NCBI GenBank assembly: GCA_022560615.1
Contig: JADFSR010000028.1
Span: forward strand, 1-59,015
Length of the DNA stretch: 59,015 bases
Origin: Gemmatimonadota bacterium
Lineage (GTDB): Bacteria > Gemmatimonadota > Gemmatimonadetes > Longimicrobiales > Gaopeijiaceae
Direction: 5' to 3'
The translations under genes were made by a program, and so were the position numbers. Below, piece by piece: positions 24,447 through 35,363 of this stretch. Each line of letters opens with the position of its first letter. Position 1 is the first letter of the stretch. Below the pieces are notes generated by a model. It was not told where the DNA came from. It was given only the letters and a program-made list of their open reading frames with translations, and searched no databases.

Positions 24447-27400
24447 TCAGACGCCGGTGACCGCCCTCACGACGTCGTGAGCCAGCACCCCGTCCAGCTC
24501 GCGCACCAGGCGCTCGGCGTCTGCCGCGCAGAACGGCATAGGCGGCTTGATCTTGATCACGTTGTGGTCGGGTCCGTCTGTGCTCAGCAGGATCCCCCGG
24601 TCCTTCATGCGCGCCACCGCATAGCTGGCGACGTCAGCCGCGGGCTCCAGTGATTGACGATCGCGCACGAACTCGATGCCGAGGAAGAGCCCACGGCCGC
24701 GCACGTCGCCGATCACCTCGTGTGTGCCTGCGAGCATGCCCAGGCCGGCCTTCAGCTTTCCCCCCACTTCAGCCGCGTGAGCCTGCAATCCCTCGTCATC
24801 GATCACATCCAAGACCGCGAGACCGATCGCCGCGGATACCGGATTCCCGCCGAAGGTGCTGAAGAACTCCATGCCGTTGGCGAACGAAGCAGCGATCTCC
24901 GGGGTGGTCACCACTGCGCCTAGCGGGTGTCCGTTTCCGATCGGCTTTCCAAGGGTGACGATGTCAGGCACGACCCCCTGGGTCTCGAAGCCCCACATGT
25001 GGCTTCCGACGCGCCCGAAGCCGACCTGGATTTCGTCCGCGATGCACACTGCGCCGTTCGCGCGCGCCTGCTCGTACGCGGCGGCCAAGTACCCCTCTGG
25101 CGGCTCGATCTGACCGCCACACGAGAGGATGCTCTCCGCGAGGAACGCGGATGCGGCGTAGCCCGTGGCGGCCAGCCGTTCGAAGCCTTCGCCCACATGC
25201 GCGGCGTACCGGCTCGCACGTGCGGGGTCGTCCGAGCGGTACAGACCGCGGAAAGCGTCCGGCATCGGCGCCGCGGCCACCCAGGGGCGCGCGCCACCGC
25301 CACCCCGTCCCGCGAACTTGTAGTGGCTCACGTCGATACACGCCTGGGTACTGCCGTGGTAGCCGCCCTCGAGCGATACCACCGCTTCGCCTCCGGTGTG
25401 GGCCCGCGCCAGGCGCAGCGCGAGCTCGTTGGCCTCGCTGCCGGAGTTCACCAGGAAGCAGACCGAGAGCGGGTCGGGGAAGAGCGCCGAGAGCCGCTCC
25501 GCGTACTGTAGGATCGTCTCGTGCAGGTACCGGGTATTCGTATTCAGCACGCCCATCTGACGCTGGCCCGCCCGTACGACGACGGGGTGCTCGTGCCCTA
25601 CGTGCGCGACGTTGTTGACGCCGTCCAGGTACTCCCGCCCCAGCGAGTCGTAGAGGTAGGCGCCGCGGCCGCGCGCGACGTGGATGGGTTCGTCGTACGA
25701 AAGACTCAGGTTCAGGCCGAGGGCGCCCTTTCGCCGCTGCTCGAGACCGCTGGGCTCCACGTACGTCGTCTCTCCGGGCAGCCGGAGAACGAGATTCGGG
25801 TCCGGCGAAAACGACGCCCAAACCGAGCGCTCTCTCGGAAGTGCAACGCCGGGAAACTCGCCCTCGAAAGAGAGCAGATCCGTCATGATCTGGAAGTGCA
25901 GATGCGGCGGCCAATCTCCGTTCTCCGGGTACGGGCCTACGCGTGCGATCGTCTGCCCCGCCTCGACCGGATCCCCGGGGTCGAGGTTGCCGACAGAGGT
26001 GCGCTGCAGGTGGCCGTACAACGTCCAGAACGGCCCAGCGGGCCCGTCGTGCTCGAGGATCACCGTAGGTCCGTAGTCGAGCCGAGCGTCGTTGTCCCGA
26101 ACGCTTTTCACGCGGCCCGCGAGCGGCGCCCGCACCAGCGCGCCCGGCTCGTGGAATAGATCGATGCCGAGGTGGATCGTCCGGCGTTCGCGGGGATCGC
26201 CCTCGCGCCCGGCGAACGCGTCTGTCAGATAGAACGCGCGCGGCTCCAGGAAGCGCCCGATCCCGAGCGTGATTCCCTGCTCGCGCATGCGAGCGAAGAG
26301 CCGCTCTGTGAAGTCGCTCGTGTCGTCGGTATCGCGACCGGTCAGATTGGGACTGCCTACGCTCAGGTCGAGCACACCGATCGCGCGCTCGTCCTCGGGC
26401 TCTTCCATTACGGAGCTGAAGTTCTGCGTCGCCAGCCACTTCTTTAGCGGTGCGCTCCGCGGACAAGCGTCGAGGCCGCAGGCGTCTCGGAGAATGCCGG
26501 TGGCGATCGCTTCGGGCACCGAATCGAGCCTTCGCAGCATATGCCACGCCGGCTCCTCGGACACCAGATGGTACTCGTCGGCCTTGCCCTCTTCGCGTCG
26601 CCATGCCGCGATGCACACGCTCTGACCCAGCCGCGCCCGGACGAGCGACATCGTGACATCGAGCTCCTGCTCGAGCAGTGGCAAGGTCCCATGGTACCCG
26701 CGGGTCAGCGCGGCCGCGGCGGCGAATGGGTCTGGAGTCCCGAGGATCGAGTACGCGATCGCGATCGCGAGGTCGAAGGCGCGTGGCGCGGAGTGCGCGT
26801 CGCCCAGATCGATGATTCCCGTGACGCGGTGTTCGCCTCCGTCCGTGGGCGACACCAACACGTTGTGATCGTTGACGTCCCCGTGGATCATCTGAGAGCC
26901 GAGCCCGAGGAATTCTGATTCCTTGCCGCGGAACGAAGCGATCGCTCGTTCGATCAGGGCTCTCTGCTCGCCCTCGAGCAGAGAGAGCCCGCGCTCCATG
27001 ACGTCGCCGGCGTGTCCCAGCGCCCAGTCGAAGTCGACGCGCGCCGGGGGGTGGTCGGGGAGCGCTCCGAGTGCGCTGTCCAGGTCGGCCATGCGTCGCC
27101 CGATATCTACCAGGAGTGCTTCGCTACGAGGACGAACCGTGGCGAGTAGCGTACCCGGCAGGAAGTGGAGGATTCGGATGCGGTGCCTAGCGCCTGCTGG
27201 GTCCACGTGCTCGACGAGCGTCGCGCCGGAGCGTGCCGCGACGAGTCCGGGGACGAGACCGTTCGTGTCCGCGGTCAGCCGCTCGATCATGCGGTTCTCG
27301 AACTCGAGGATCGCCTGAGGCTCGTCGGGAGAACTCACTTTGACGACGTAGCGCACCCCGCTGTCGACCTCGAGCAGGAAGTTGCGATCCCGCTCCCCAG

Positions 27401-27497
27401 GCAACGGCGTGAGGGTGCCGTCGAGACCGTAGTGCTCGCGGACTGCGTCGAGGGCTACGGCTTCGTCGAGATCGGGACGGCTGTGGATGCGGATCAT
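24447..27497 (-). CDS. three-domain fusion: APH-type kinase, M23 peptidase fold, class III aminotransferase (1016 aa)
   Basis: Residues about 25-340 are an APH/choline-kinase-like domain with [15 protein letters not shown] (catalytic D207) and [11 protein letters not shown] (metal Asp). Residues about 430-545 are an M23/LytM domain with zinc ligands in HLGID (H442, D446) and HLHFQI. Residues about 590-1016 are a class III PLP aminotransferase with [36 protein letters not shown] and the PLP lysine in [13 protein letters not shown] (K851). All motifs look intact. In animals, hydroxylysine kinase (APH fold) and phosphohydroxylysine phospho-lyase (class III fold) act in sequence. I infer that this fusion phosphorylates an amino alcohol or hydroxyamino acid and then eliminates phosphate. 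The M23 domain has no assigned role and no signal peptide. Confidence 0.85.
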   Translation of the reverse strand: MIRIHSRPDLDEAVALDAVREHYGLDGTLTPLPGERDRNFLLEVDSGVRYVVKVSSPDEPQAILEFENRMIERLTADTNGLVPGLVAARSGATLVEHVDPAGARHRIRILHFLPGTLLATVRPRSEALLVDIGRRMADLDSALGALPDHPPARVDFDWALGHAGDVMERGLSLLEGEQRALIERAIASFRGKESEFLGLGSQMIHGDVNDHNVLVSPTDGGEHRVTGIIDLGDAHSAPRAFDLAIAIAYSILGTPDPFAAAAALTRGYHGTLPLLEQELDVTMSLVRARLGQSVCIAAWRREEGKADEYHLVSEEPAWHMLRRLDSVPEAIATGILRDACGLDACPRSAPLKKWLATQNFSSVMEEPEDERAIGVLDLSVGSPNLTGRDTDDTSDFTERLFARMREQGITLGIGRFLEPRAFYLTDAFAGREGDPRERRTIHLGIDLFHEPGALVRAPLAGRVKSVRDNDARLDYGPTVILEHDGPAGPFWTLYGHLQRTSVGNLDPGDPVEAGQTIARVGPYPENGDWPPHLHFQIMTDLLSFEGEFPGVALPRERSVWASFSPDPNLVLRLPGETTYVEPSGLEQRRKGALGLNLSLSYDEPIHVARGRGAYLYDSLGREYLDGVNNVAHVGHEHPVVVRAGQRQMGVLNTNTRYLHETILQYAERLSALFPDPLSVCFLVNSGSEANELALRLARAHTGGEAVVSLEGGYHGSTQACIDVSHYKFAGRGGGGARPWVAAAPMPDAFRGLYRSDDPARASRYAAHVGEGFERLAATGYAASAFLAESILSCGGQIEPPEGYLAAAYEQARANGAVCIADEIQVGFGRVGSHMWGFETQGVVPDIVTLGKPIGNGHPLGAVVTTPEIAASFANGMEFFSTFGGNPVSAAIGLAVLDVIDDEGLQAHAAEVGGKLKAGLGMLAGTHEVIGDVRGRGLFLGIEFVRDRQSLEPAADVASYAVARMKDRGILLSTDGPDHNVIKIKPPMPFCAADAERLVRELDGVLAHDVVRAVTGV

Positions 27498-27577
27498 CTC
27501 GAGAGGATACGGGCGCCCGACACCGCCGGCGACCTCAGTCCGCTTGCAGAGCCTCGCGTGGATCGACCCGGCTCGCG

Positions 27578-28093
27578 CTACATACGCTCAACTACGAAGG
27601 TGTAGCTCGTGCCAAGAGTGTAGTGAGCCATCGTGCCGCCCAGGAAATCGACCACGGCGTAGCCCAGCTCGGCGTCCTCCGTCACGATCGAAATGCCCAG
27701 CAATATACCGGTCTCGGGGTGTTGGGGCAGCCCACTTGGCAAGACCCAGTTCTCCCAGTCCAGCCGATAGCCCGCTCCGCTGAAGTCGAAGTTCTCCGGC
27801 AGGAACTCGGCGAGCCCACTCGGGATCTGTCCGACATAGGCGTCTTCAGGCCACCGTAGGTGTTCGGCGTGATAGTTGTGCATCGCGCTGCGCACGGCCT
27901 CGAACTCAGCGACCACTTCGGCCGCGCGGGCCTTGAGAAGCACGTCGTGGAAGGACGGCAGCGCGATGCGCACGAGCGTGACCATGACCACAGCTAGGGT
28001 GATCACTTCGACCATCGTGAAGCCGGCAGCTTCGCGCGGCGCCTTCTCAGGTCGCGCAGGACGGTCCCGATCGAACCACGACGGGAGCCTCAC
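27578..28093 (-). CDS. pseudopilin-like protein with type IV prepilin leader (171 aa)
   Basis: After a cytoplasmic leader of about 25 residues comes AAGFTMVEVITLAVVMVTLV, a prepilin-peptidase site (G before F, Glu at +5) and hydrophobic helix. The globular part has a helix (VVAEFEAVRSAMHNYHAEHL) and then RWPEDAYVGQIPSGLAEFLP and beta strands, in the GspG/GspH manner. GTG start overlaps the upstream gene by 4 bp. Last of four linked pilin-like genes. Confidence 0.72.
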   Translation of the reverse strand: MRLPSWFDRDRPARPEKAPREAAGFTMVEVITLAVVMVTLVRIALPSFHDVLLKARAAEVVAEFEAVRSAMHNYHAEHLRWPEDAYVGQIPSGLAEFLPENFDFSGAGYRLDWENWVLPSGLPQHPETGILLGISIVTEDAELGYAVVDFLGGTMAHYTLGTSYTFVVERM

Positions 28094-28623
28094 CGTTCAC
28101 CGCGGGGATGGGGGTCTTCAGCCAGCGAGGCGGCTTCACCCACGAACGCCAGCGGGGACTGGCGCGAGTGGTACTGCAGTTCGACTCGGTCCGTGCGCCC
28201 GGTGATCTGGTATTGACTGTTATCGCGTCGTCGGTACTCCATGCCCCGAAAGCGTGGGCCGGCCTCGTCGAGTACGTAGGGTAGACGACCGCGTTCGGCG
28301 CGATAGGCCTCGACGCGCTGAGATTGGAGGTAGAGGTTGAAGCGGAGCGCGTTCGACTCATCCGCGACCGTCGGTACCGGTGGCGGCTCGACGGTGAGCC
28401 ACCCAGGTGTGCCCACCCAGATATAGGCGACACCGATCCACGTCGCGCCCACGGCTATTCTGCGAGCTCTCCTGATGCGCCGACGGCGTGCGGCTCGTTT
28501 GAGCGCCTTCTTCCGGCGCTCGTCCTGATCCCTCAGGAAGGCAGAGACGGCCTGAGCGCGTTCGTTCTCGTCGCTGACTTCCCGGGTGAAATCGTCTGAA
28601 CGGGTGCGGCGGTCGTCTATCAT
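28090..28623 (-). CDS. single-helix membrane protein, pilin-like C-terminus (177 aa)
   Basis: An N-terminal cytoplasmic segment of about 60 residues is highly basic (RRKKALKRAARRRRIRRARR), followed by one membrane helix (AVGATWIGVAYIWVGTPGWL). The outside part has LRFNLYLQSQRVEAYRAERG, RLPYVLDEAGPRFRGMEYRR and NSQYQITG. The helix plus RLPYxLDE motif resembles pseudopilin globular domains and is paralogous to the protein at 29164. There is no prepilin cleavage site. It overlaps its downstream neighbour by 4 bp. Confidence 0.6.
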   Translation of the reverse strand: MIDDRRTRSDDFTREVSDENERAQAVSAFLRDQDERRKKALKRAARRRRIRRARRIAVGATWIGVAYIWVGTPGWLTVEPPPVPTVADESNALRFNLYLQSQRVEAYRAERGRLPYVLDEAGPRFRGMEYRRRDNSQYQITGRTDRVELQYHSRQSPLAFVGEAASLAEDPHPRGER

Positions 28624-28624
28624 C

Positions 28625-29167
28625 TTACCGGGGGATCACGAGGGTCCAAGTGGTATCTCTCACGAAGGAAAGGCGCGTTCCGTAGTGTTCCAGCAGACCA
28701 GCGAGAAGCGCAGAATTACCTGAGTAGACCGTGAGTCCGCCCATCGTGCGGAAGAGGGTCGTCGGTCCCGCGGGCACGCTGTCTCCTGGCGAGTCTCCCT
28801 GCGAAAGCGCCACGGGTTCGGGCGGCAAGACGACTTCGGCGCGGTCGACGATCTCCCAGCGGTTCCATTCGAGCGCATAGCCCGCCACCGCGAGGCGTTG
28901 CTCCGCGGGGAACGCCGAAACGAGCTCAGGCGGCGTCACTCCCGCCGGGCTGGGCGCCGGCCAATCGCGGTTTTGGTTCAGGAAAGCGGAGGCGGCCGCG
29001 CGAAGAGTCTCGATCGCCGACACCGCACCATCCAACTGCTGCTCGAAGGCGCGTTCCTGCAGTCGCGGATACGCGAGCGCGAAGCCGAGCGTCAGGATCG
29101 AAAGAAAGACGAGGATGTCGCCCATACTCGCGCCGGACCGTTCGGTGTCCTTCCGGGAAGGTATCAC
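28625..29167 (-). CDS. degenerate pseudopilin-like protein (180 aa)
   Basis: A short N-terminus (SGASMGDILVFLSILTLGFA) gives a pilin-like hydrophobic helix with a Ser/Gly-rich start, then LAYPRLQERAFEQQLDGAVS and a helix rich in Ala (AIETLRAAASAFLNQNRDWP). The rest is beta-rich with GYALEWNRWEIVDRAEV. It resembles the 27578 protein in plan, including the NRDWP/LRWPED turn, but the Glu after the cleavage site is changed to Asp. GTG start overlaps the upstream gene. Confidence 0.58.
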   Translation of the reverse strand: MIPSRKDTERSGASMGDILVFLSILTLGFALAYPRLQERAFEQQLDGAVSAIETLRAAASAFLNQNRDWPAPSPAGVTPPELVSAFPAEQRLAVAGYALEWNRWEIVDRAEVVLPPEPVALSQGDSPGDSVPAGPTTLFRTMGGLTVYSGNSALLAGLLEHYGTRLSFVRDTTWTLVIPR

Positions 29168-29679
29168 GACCCGGGTCCGCGATCCCAGCCGTTCTCGACC
29201 TCCTCGAACTTCGGGTCCGGCTTCGCGGAATCGTAGACGAGAGCCCGTCCGTCTGGACGCGCTGCCACCAACTGGTAGACTCGGCTATTCGAGCGCACGA
29301 AGCGGACGCCGGGGATTCGAACCGGGACTTCGTCCAAGGTGCGAGGTAGGCGACCGTGCCGGGCCTGGAACACCTCGATCTGCCGTGCTTGCATCTGTAG
29401 CGCTGCGACTACGCCACGCCCGCGCTCCGCGCTCGAAACCTGCGGAAGTGGTCCTCCGGCGAGCCACGCGGGCGGGGCGAGACCGATGTAGCCGGCGAGC
29501 ATGAGCACGATGAATGCCAGGAGCACCTTCCATTGGCCTCCTCGGCGGCGCACCGGCGGGAGTTGCCGGTATCGGGCCTCTCGGTTCTCGGCGTGCGCGA
29601 TCGCCTCAGCCAGGAGTCGACTTCGGTCCTCTGGCGAGCTGATCCGTTCAGTTGGCGGGTCCAGATCTTCGATTTCCAC
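29164..29679 (-). CDS. single-helix membrane protein, paralogue of the 28090 gene (171 aa)
   Basis: A cytoplasmic segment of about 45 residues is followed by one membrane helix (VLLAFIVLMLAGYIGLAPPA) and an outside part with VVAALQMQARQIEVFQARHG, RLPRTLDEVPVRIPGVRFVR and NSRVYQLV. The order and spacing copy the 28090 protein (RLPYVLDE, FRGMEYRR, NSQYQI), so the two arose by duplication with their partner pilins. First gene of the four-gene operon; no secretion ATPase or secretin is nearby. Confidence 0.6.
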   Translation of the reverse strand: MEIEDLDPPTERISSPEDRSRLLAEAIAHAENREARYRQLPPVRRRGGQWKVLLAFIVLMLAGYIGLAPPAWLAGGPLPQVSSAERGRGVVAALQMQARQIEVFQARHGRLPRTLDEVPVRIPGVRFVRSNSRVYQLVAARPDGRALVYDSAKPDPKFEEVENGWDRGPGS

Positions 29680-29747
29680 AGGCGACCCCCCGGCATGCGT
29701 TCCTTCGCCAAACCACCCTCAATAATACGCTTCTGGGTGGATCCCGC

Positions 29748-31430
<1,683 letters not shown>

Positions 31431-31442
31431 ACGACGGCGGGG

Positions 31443-31608
31443 TCTAGTATCCCGTCCCAGAAGTTCGCCGGCATTCGGGCACCGATGTATCCACCCTGGC
31501 TGCGTTGCTTCTCCTCAAAATAGCCATGCTATTCCTCGTCGTCGCGCCTTACCAGGGCGGCACCTCGGCACCCTCGGTGCTCGCCGAACCTCTGGGACGG
31601 GAACTAGA
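31443..31608. repeat. MITE-like element with about 25-bp inverted ends (166 bp)
   Basis: The left end TCTAGTATCCCGTCCCAGAA (31443-31467 including GTTCG) pairs with the right end GTTCCCGTCCCAGAGGTTCG in inverse (31585-31608), with one indel and one mismatch. Internally there is AATAGC-CAT-GCTATT near 31525. CTAGA is repeated next to the right end. A half-copy lies at 57741-57792. It starts 12 bp upstream of the ettA start codon and lies in its leader. The rest of 31609-31788 shows no gene. Confidence 0.6.
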
Positions 31609-31788
31609 CTAGACTAGAAGCTGTGGAAGAACTACAGCGTGGCGCGCAGAATGTAACGCTGCACGCTGTCCCTTATCCCCACCGTGCGGGGCCTGAGAGA
31701 CAAGGTCCGACAGGTGCTCAATCGGACCGACGAAAAGCGATTGACTTGTCTGCCGCGTCTGGGAGCACCGAACACGGCTTAACGACAG

Positions 31789-34700
31789 CTAATTCCCACC
31801 CCCGCCCGGACGCCCTCGCGCGAGCGCCCTGTAGTACTCTTCGACAAGTTCGCGATACCCGTCGGGCACCTCATCGGAGCCGGTGAGCGTTGCGCCTTGC
31901 TCGGGCTCTCCCTCCACCTCACGGCGTAGCCCGAACTCGAGGCGCTTCAGGCTGTTGAGAATGTCCTCGTTGAGTCCCGCGACCTGGGCGGGATCAGCAT
32001 AGATGCCTTCGCGCTCCAGCCTGGCCATGGCCTCCAGCACCGCCTGGAGATCCCGGGCGGATCCCTGCCCTGCCTCGCGCAGCCGCTCCTGAAGCGCCCG
32101 GACCTGATCGATGCGTTGGCCGAACTCGCTACGCAGCTGTCGGATCTCCTCATCGGAGAACGGCCGCGGGTCTCCGCGCACGGCTCCACCGTAGTACGAG
32201 CCACCCAGTCGGTCTGACGCCAAACCGTCGGGCCCGCCGCCGCCTGCCTGGTTGCTCTGGTCTCCGCGCTGGCCACCTTGGCCCTGCTGACCGCCCTGAC
32301 CGTCTTGGCCCTGCTGGCCGCCTTGACCGTCTTGGCCCTGCTGACCTTGGCCTTGCTGGCCTTCTTGGCCTTGCTGACCGGCCTGGCGCTGGCTCTGGTC
32401 GAGGCGCCGGTCCATCGCTTCCATGCCGCGGACTAGCTCGCGGGCCTCCTCGAGTGCTTCTTCGAGCGGGTTCACCTGACGCTCACTGGAAGCGCTTGCC
32501 GCCCGCTCGAGTTGATCGTGCAGCGCTTGAAGGTCTGACTCGATGTCGAGCTCGAGAGTGACCGCGGACTGAGGGTCCCACTGCTCGATGGTACCGCGAG
32601 AGTACCGCAGCTTCTCCTTCAGCTTGGAATCTTGGATCTGTTTCGCGGCGGCTTCGAGTGCACGCGCAGCTGCCGGATTGTCGGCACGACTGTTCGCGGC
32701 GGCCTGGTGGAGCTCGCGCTCGAGGTCCTCGAGCGTTTCCGTCATCTGGTCCTTGCGTTCGCGGAGTCGGTTGATCGTCTCCGCTCGCTCGGCGCCGGTC
32801 GCTGGAAGCCCACGGACCTCCCGCTGAACCTCTCTCTGTTGCCGCTGCAGCTCCTCGACTCGCTCGATCGCGTTCTCCGCGTCACGCCGTGCCCGGTCCG
32901 CGCGTGCCTCTTCGAGTTGCCGACGCACGTCCTCCAGCCTCCGCTGCGCCGCCGCCGCTTCGCTCTGCCCGGCGCTACCGCCTTGCGCCGCGGACCGACG
33001 CATCGACTCCGCGGCCTGTTGCAGGTCACGCGCGGTCTGTTCGAGTTGGGCGTCGTTGTTCTCTCTCGCGAGGCGCTGAAGCTGCCGGGCGGCCTCTTCG
33101 ACCTGTTCCGCCAGATCCCGCTGAGCCTGGCCGCCACCTGCCGAACCTTGCTGCGCTTGCGCCCGTCGACGCTGCCTCTCGGCCTCCTGCTCCTGACGGC
33201 GCGCGAGCTCCTTCAACTGCTCGATCAGCTCGTCGACGTCGTTGTCGGACTGCTGTTGCTGCCCGCGACGGACGGTCTCGTATTGATTCTTGAGCTTGTC
33301 GAGCTCGAGCTCGAACAGGTCGGCAAGATCCTCGGCCGCCTGTTGCCCACCACCGCCACCGCCACCCTGCTGATCCTGCTGCTGGGTTACGTATCGCTCG
33401 TACGTCTCCTCAGCCTGCTGAAGGAAGCGCAACGCGGTCTGCTCGTCGGGCAACGCGTCGCGCAACTCCTCCGACGCGAGGTCCTCCTCCGCCTTGGACA
33501 TCGCCTCGACCGCCTGCGGCAGGATGGCGGACACGTCCCGGAAGCCGGGATCGGTTCGCGTCAGCCCCCGGTTCTGCATGCGTTGCAGGAGTGTCGCGAC
33601 TTGTTCCTTCAGTCGTCCCTGCGCGAGCGATACGCTGACCACGTTCTCGCTGAACTCGCCCGGGCCGTAGCTGTCCTCCTGGCGGATGAGATTGAAAGTG
33701 GCTGAGATCACCATCCGCTGCATCTCGGACAGCGCTGTCTCCTCCTGCTGGCCACCTCCACCACCGCCACCGCCCTGCTGTTCAGCCTGGCGATACGCGC
33801 GCTCGAACGGGCGCACGCTCAGGAAGAACATGTCGCTCGAGACCGGCTTGCCGCCGTCGCGCGTGCGGTTGTCCCGCACGAGGGCGTAGTAGGCCACCAA
33901 GTCGCCGGGCTCCAGTTCCCACTCCTCGAGGAAGAGCGTGTGGCCCGTAGAGACCTCTCGCAGCGAGGCACCCGATCCTTCGAAGATTACCAAGGTGTCT
34001 TCTTCACCGCCGTTGACCGAGTAGACGAGCCGGATGTCTCCGATGCCGTAGTCGTCGTCGGCCCGCACCTCGAGGTACACTTCCTCGATCGGCGACGCCG
34101 TGATGTCTCTTCCCGGGTCGGAGAACCGGATCGAAGGTGCCTGGTCCTCGAGCAGGTCGATGATGTACTCGGGCGAGGCGGGCACCATCTCGCCGTTGTC
34201 CCGCGCGAGCTCGATCGAGTAGAAGCCGCGCTCAGTGACGGTGAACGAAGCGAGCAGCGTACCGTCCGCCTCGAGCGCGAGGTCCGCCACGGGCTCCCCG
34301 TCCATGATCAGTTGGCCCGCGGTGGTCGCCATGGTGGGGTGAATGCGCACCTCGACGAGCGTGCCTGCGAGCGCCGCGATATCACCGCCGTCCTCCTGCG
34401 TCCGGGGGTCGAGGCCCGTGTACCGCGGGAAGTAGTAGGTGAGGTCGAGTCGATCCACGTAGGGAAGGTCCGCGACGTCGATCGAGAAAGTGGAGGACCG
34501 GATGCCCGCGGCCTCGACGAAGTACTCGGTGCGGTCGTCTACGGCCAACAGCATGACTTCGAAGCCGTTGGCCTGGTCTGGCAGCATGCTCAGTCGCTGG
34601 AACGTCTCATCGGATCCGGAACGCGTGAACACCGAGACGTCTGCGACGTCGAAGCCCTGAAGCGTCGCCGTGACCATCTGATCGGAGCCTCGAGAGATCG

Positions 34701-35310
34701 TCGTATCCCCCGGCAGCACGCCGATCGAATACGGGTTCACCGAGGCCGCGTCCGTCATGGGGAACAACAGTGCCGTTACCCCGTGCCGGAGGTGGGATGG
34801 GCCCATGAGGGCGAAAGCCAAACCGAACACGGCGACCGCCGTCAGCGCACCGGCGAACCGGTAGAGTGCGGACTGCTCCACGCGACGCCCGAACTCCACC
34901 TTCCGTGCGCGATCGAGCGCGCTTTGCACCAACTGATCTCCCAGAGCAGGCGAGAAGCTGGCGTTGCCCGCGTCGAGCGCTGAAACCACCGCGTGCTCGA
35001 GCGCCGGCTCATGCTCTTCGAGGTAGAGCGCCACCTGCTCGTCCGTAACGCGTCTGAACAACGGTCGCACGATGAACCAGATGGTGGTGAAGCCGAGGGT
35101 GCCCCATGTGAGCAGCCGCAGCCAGACTACAGCTTCGGCTGAAAAGCGCATCTGTTCCAGACCGATGGCCGACAGGAAGAGAACGGCGCCCGAAAGCGCT
35201 CCGACCCAGGTGAGTCCCCGCAGAAAGATCCGCGTGCGCCAGCGCCACCGAATGCTGGCGACCAGCTCGATGAGCCTGTGGTTCGTCATCCGTCTGTCAG
35301 AGCCCTTCAT
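31789..35310 (-). CDS. DUF4175-type membrane protein with long coiled-coil region (1173 aa)
   Basis: The ATG at 35310 has GGAGTGGAAG just before it. Two hydrophobic helices come first (LSGAVLFLSAIGLEQM; LTWGTLGFTTIWFIVRPLF), a third near residue 160, then Ig-like extracellular beta domains (TVELRIHPTM, DDDYGIGDIRLVYSV) and a cytoplasmic-size region that is very rich in Glu, Gln and Arg, forming coiled coils (residues about 500-960). Near residues 990-1030 there are short GQ-rich repeats (QQGQ/GQGG). The order matches DUF4175 proteins. Last gene of the MoxR operon, so probably part of the same envelope complex. Confidence 0.8.
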   Translation of the reverse strand: MKGSDRRMTNHRLIELVASIRWRWRTRIFLRGLTWVGALSGAVLFLSAIGLEQMRFSAEAVVWLRLLTWGTLGFTTIWFIVRPLFRRVTDEQVALYLEEHEPALEHAVVSALDAGNASFSPALGDQLVQSALDRARKVEFGRRVEQSALYRFAGALTAVAVFGLAFALMGPSHLRHGVTALLFPMTDAASVNPYSIGVLPGDTTISRGSDQMVTATLQGFDVADVSVFTRSGSDETFQRLSMLPDQANGFEVMLLAVDDRTEYFVEAAGIRSSTFSIDVADLPYVDRLDLTYYFPRYTGLDPRTQEDGGDIAALAGTLVEVRIHPTMATTAGQLIMDGEPVADLALEADGTLLASFTVTERGFYSIELARDNGEMVPASPEYIIDLLEDQAPSIRFSDPGRDITASPIEEVYLEVRADDDYGIGDIRLVYSVNGGEEDTLVIFEGSGASLREVSTGHTLFLEEWELEPGDLVAYYALVRDNRTRDGGKPVSSDMFFLSVRPFERAYRQAEQQGGGGGGGGQQEETALSEMQRMVISATFNLIRQEDSYGPGEFSENVVSVSLAQGRLKEQVATLLQRMQNRGLTRTDPGFRDVSAILPQAVEAMSKAEEDLASEELRDALPDEQTALRFLQQAEETYERYVTQQQDQQGGGGGGGQQAAEDLADLFELELDKLKNQYETVRRGQQQQSDNDVDELIEQLKELARRQEQEAERQRRRAQAQQGSAGGGQAQRDLAEQVEEAARQLQRLARENNDAQLEQTARDLQQAAESMRRSAAQGGSAGQSEAAAAQRRLEDVRRQLEEARADRARRDAENAIERVEELQRQQREVQREVRGLPATGAERAETINRLRERKDQMTETLEDLERELHQAAANSRADNPAAARALEAAAKQIQDSKLKEKLRYSRGTIEQWDPQSAVTLELDIESDLQALHDQLERAASASSERQVNPLEEALEEARELVRGMEAMDRRLDQSQRQAGQQGQEGQQGQGQQGQDGQGGQQGQDGQGGQQGQGGQRGDQSNQAGGGGPDGLASDRLGGSYYGGAVRGDPRPFSDEEIRQLRSEFGQRIDQVRALQERLREAGQGSARDLQAVLEAMARLEREGIYADPAQVAGLNEDILNSLKRLEFGLRREVEGEPEQGATLTGSDEVPDGYRELVEEYYRALARGRPGGGGN

Positions 35311-35363
35311 CTTCCACTCCTTCCGCAGCCCATTTCCAAAGCACTACAAGACAACGTGGCGAT

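Noticed and set aside
24964-26616. A 550-codon minus-strand frame inside the kinase-M23-aminotransferase gene
   Set aside because: Arg/Gly/Pro-rich shadow of the real frame; the true frame carries all catalytic motifs.
32264-32400. Tandem nucleotide repeats as a possible phase-variable tract
   Set aside because: The repeats encode GQ-rich linker residues within DUF4175, are imperfect, and keep the reading frame; a low-complexity linker explains them.
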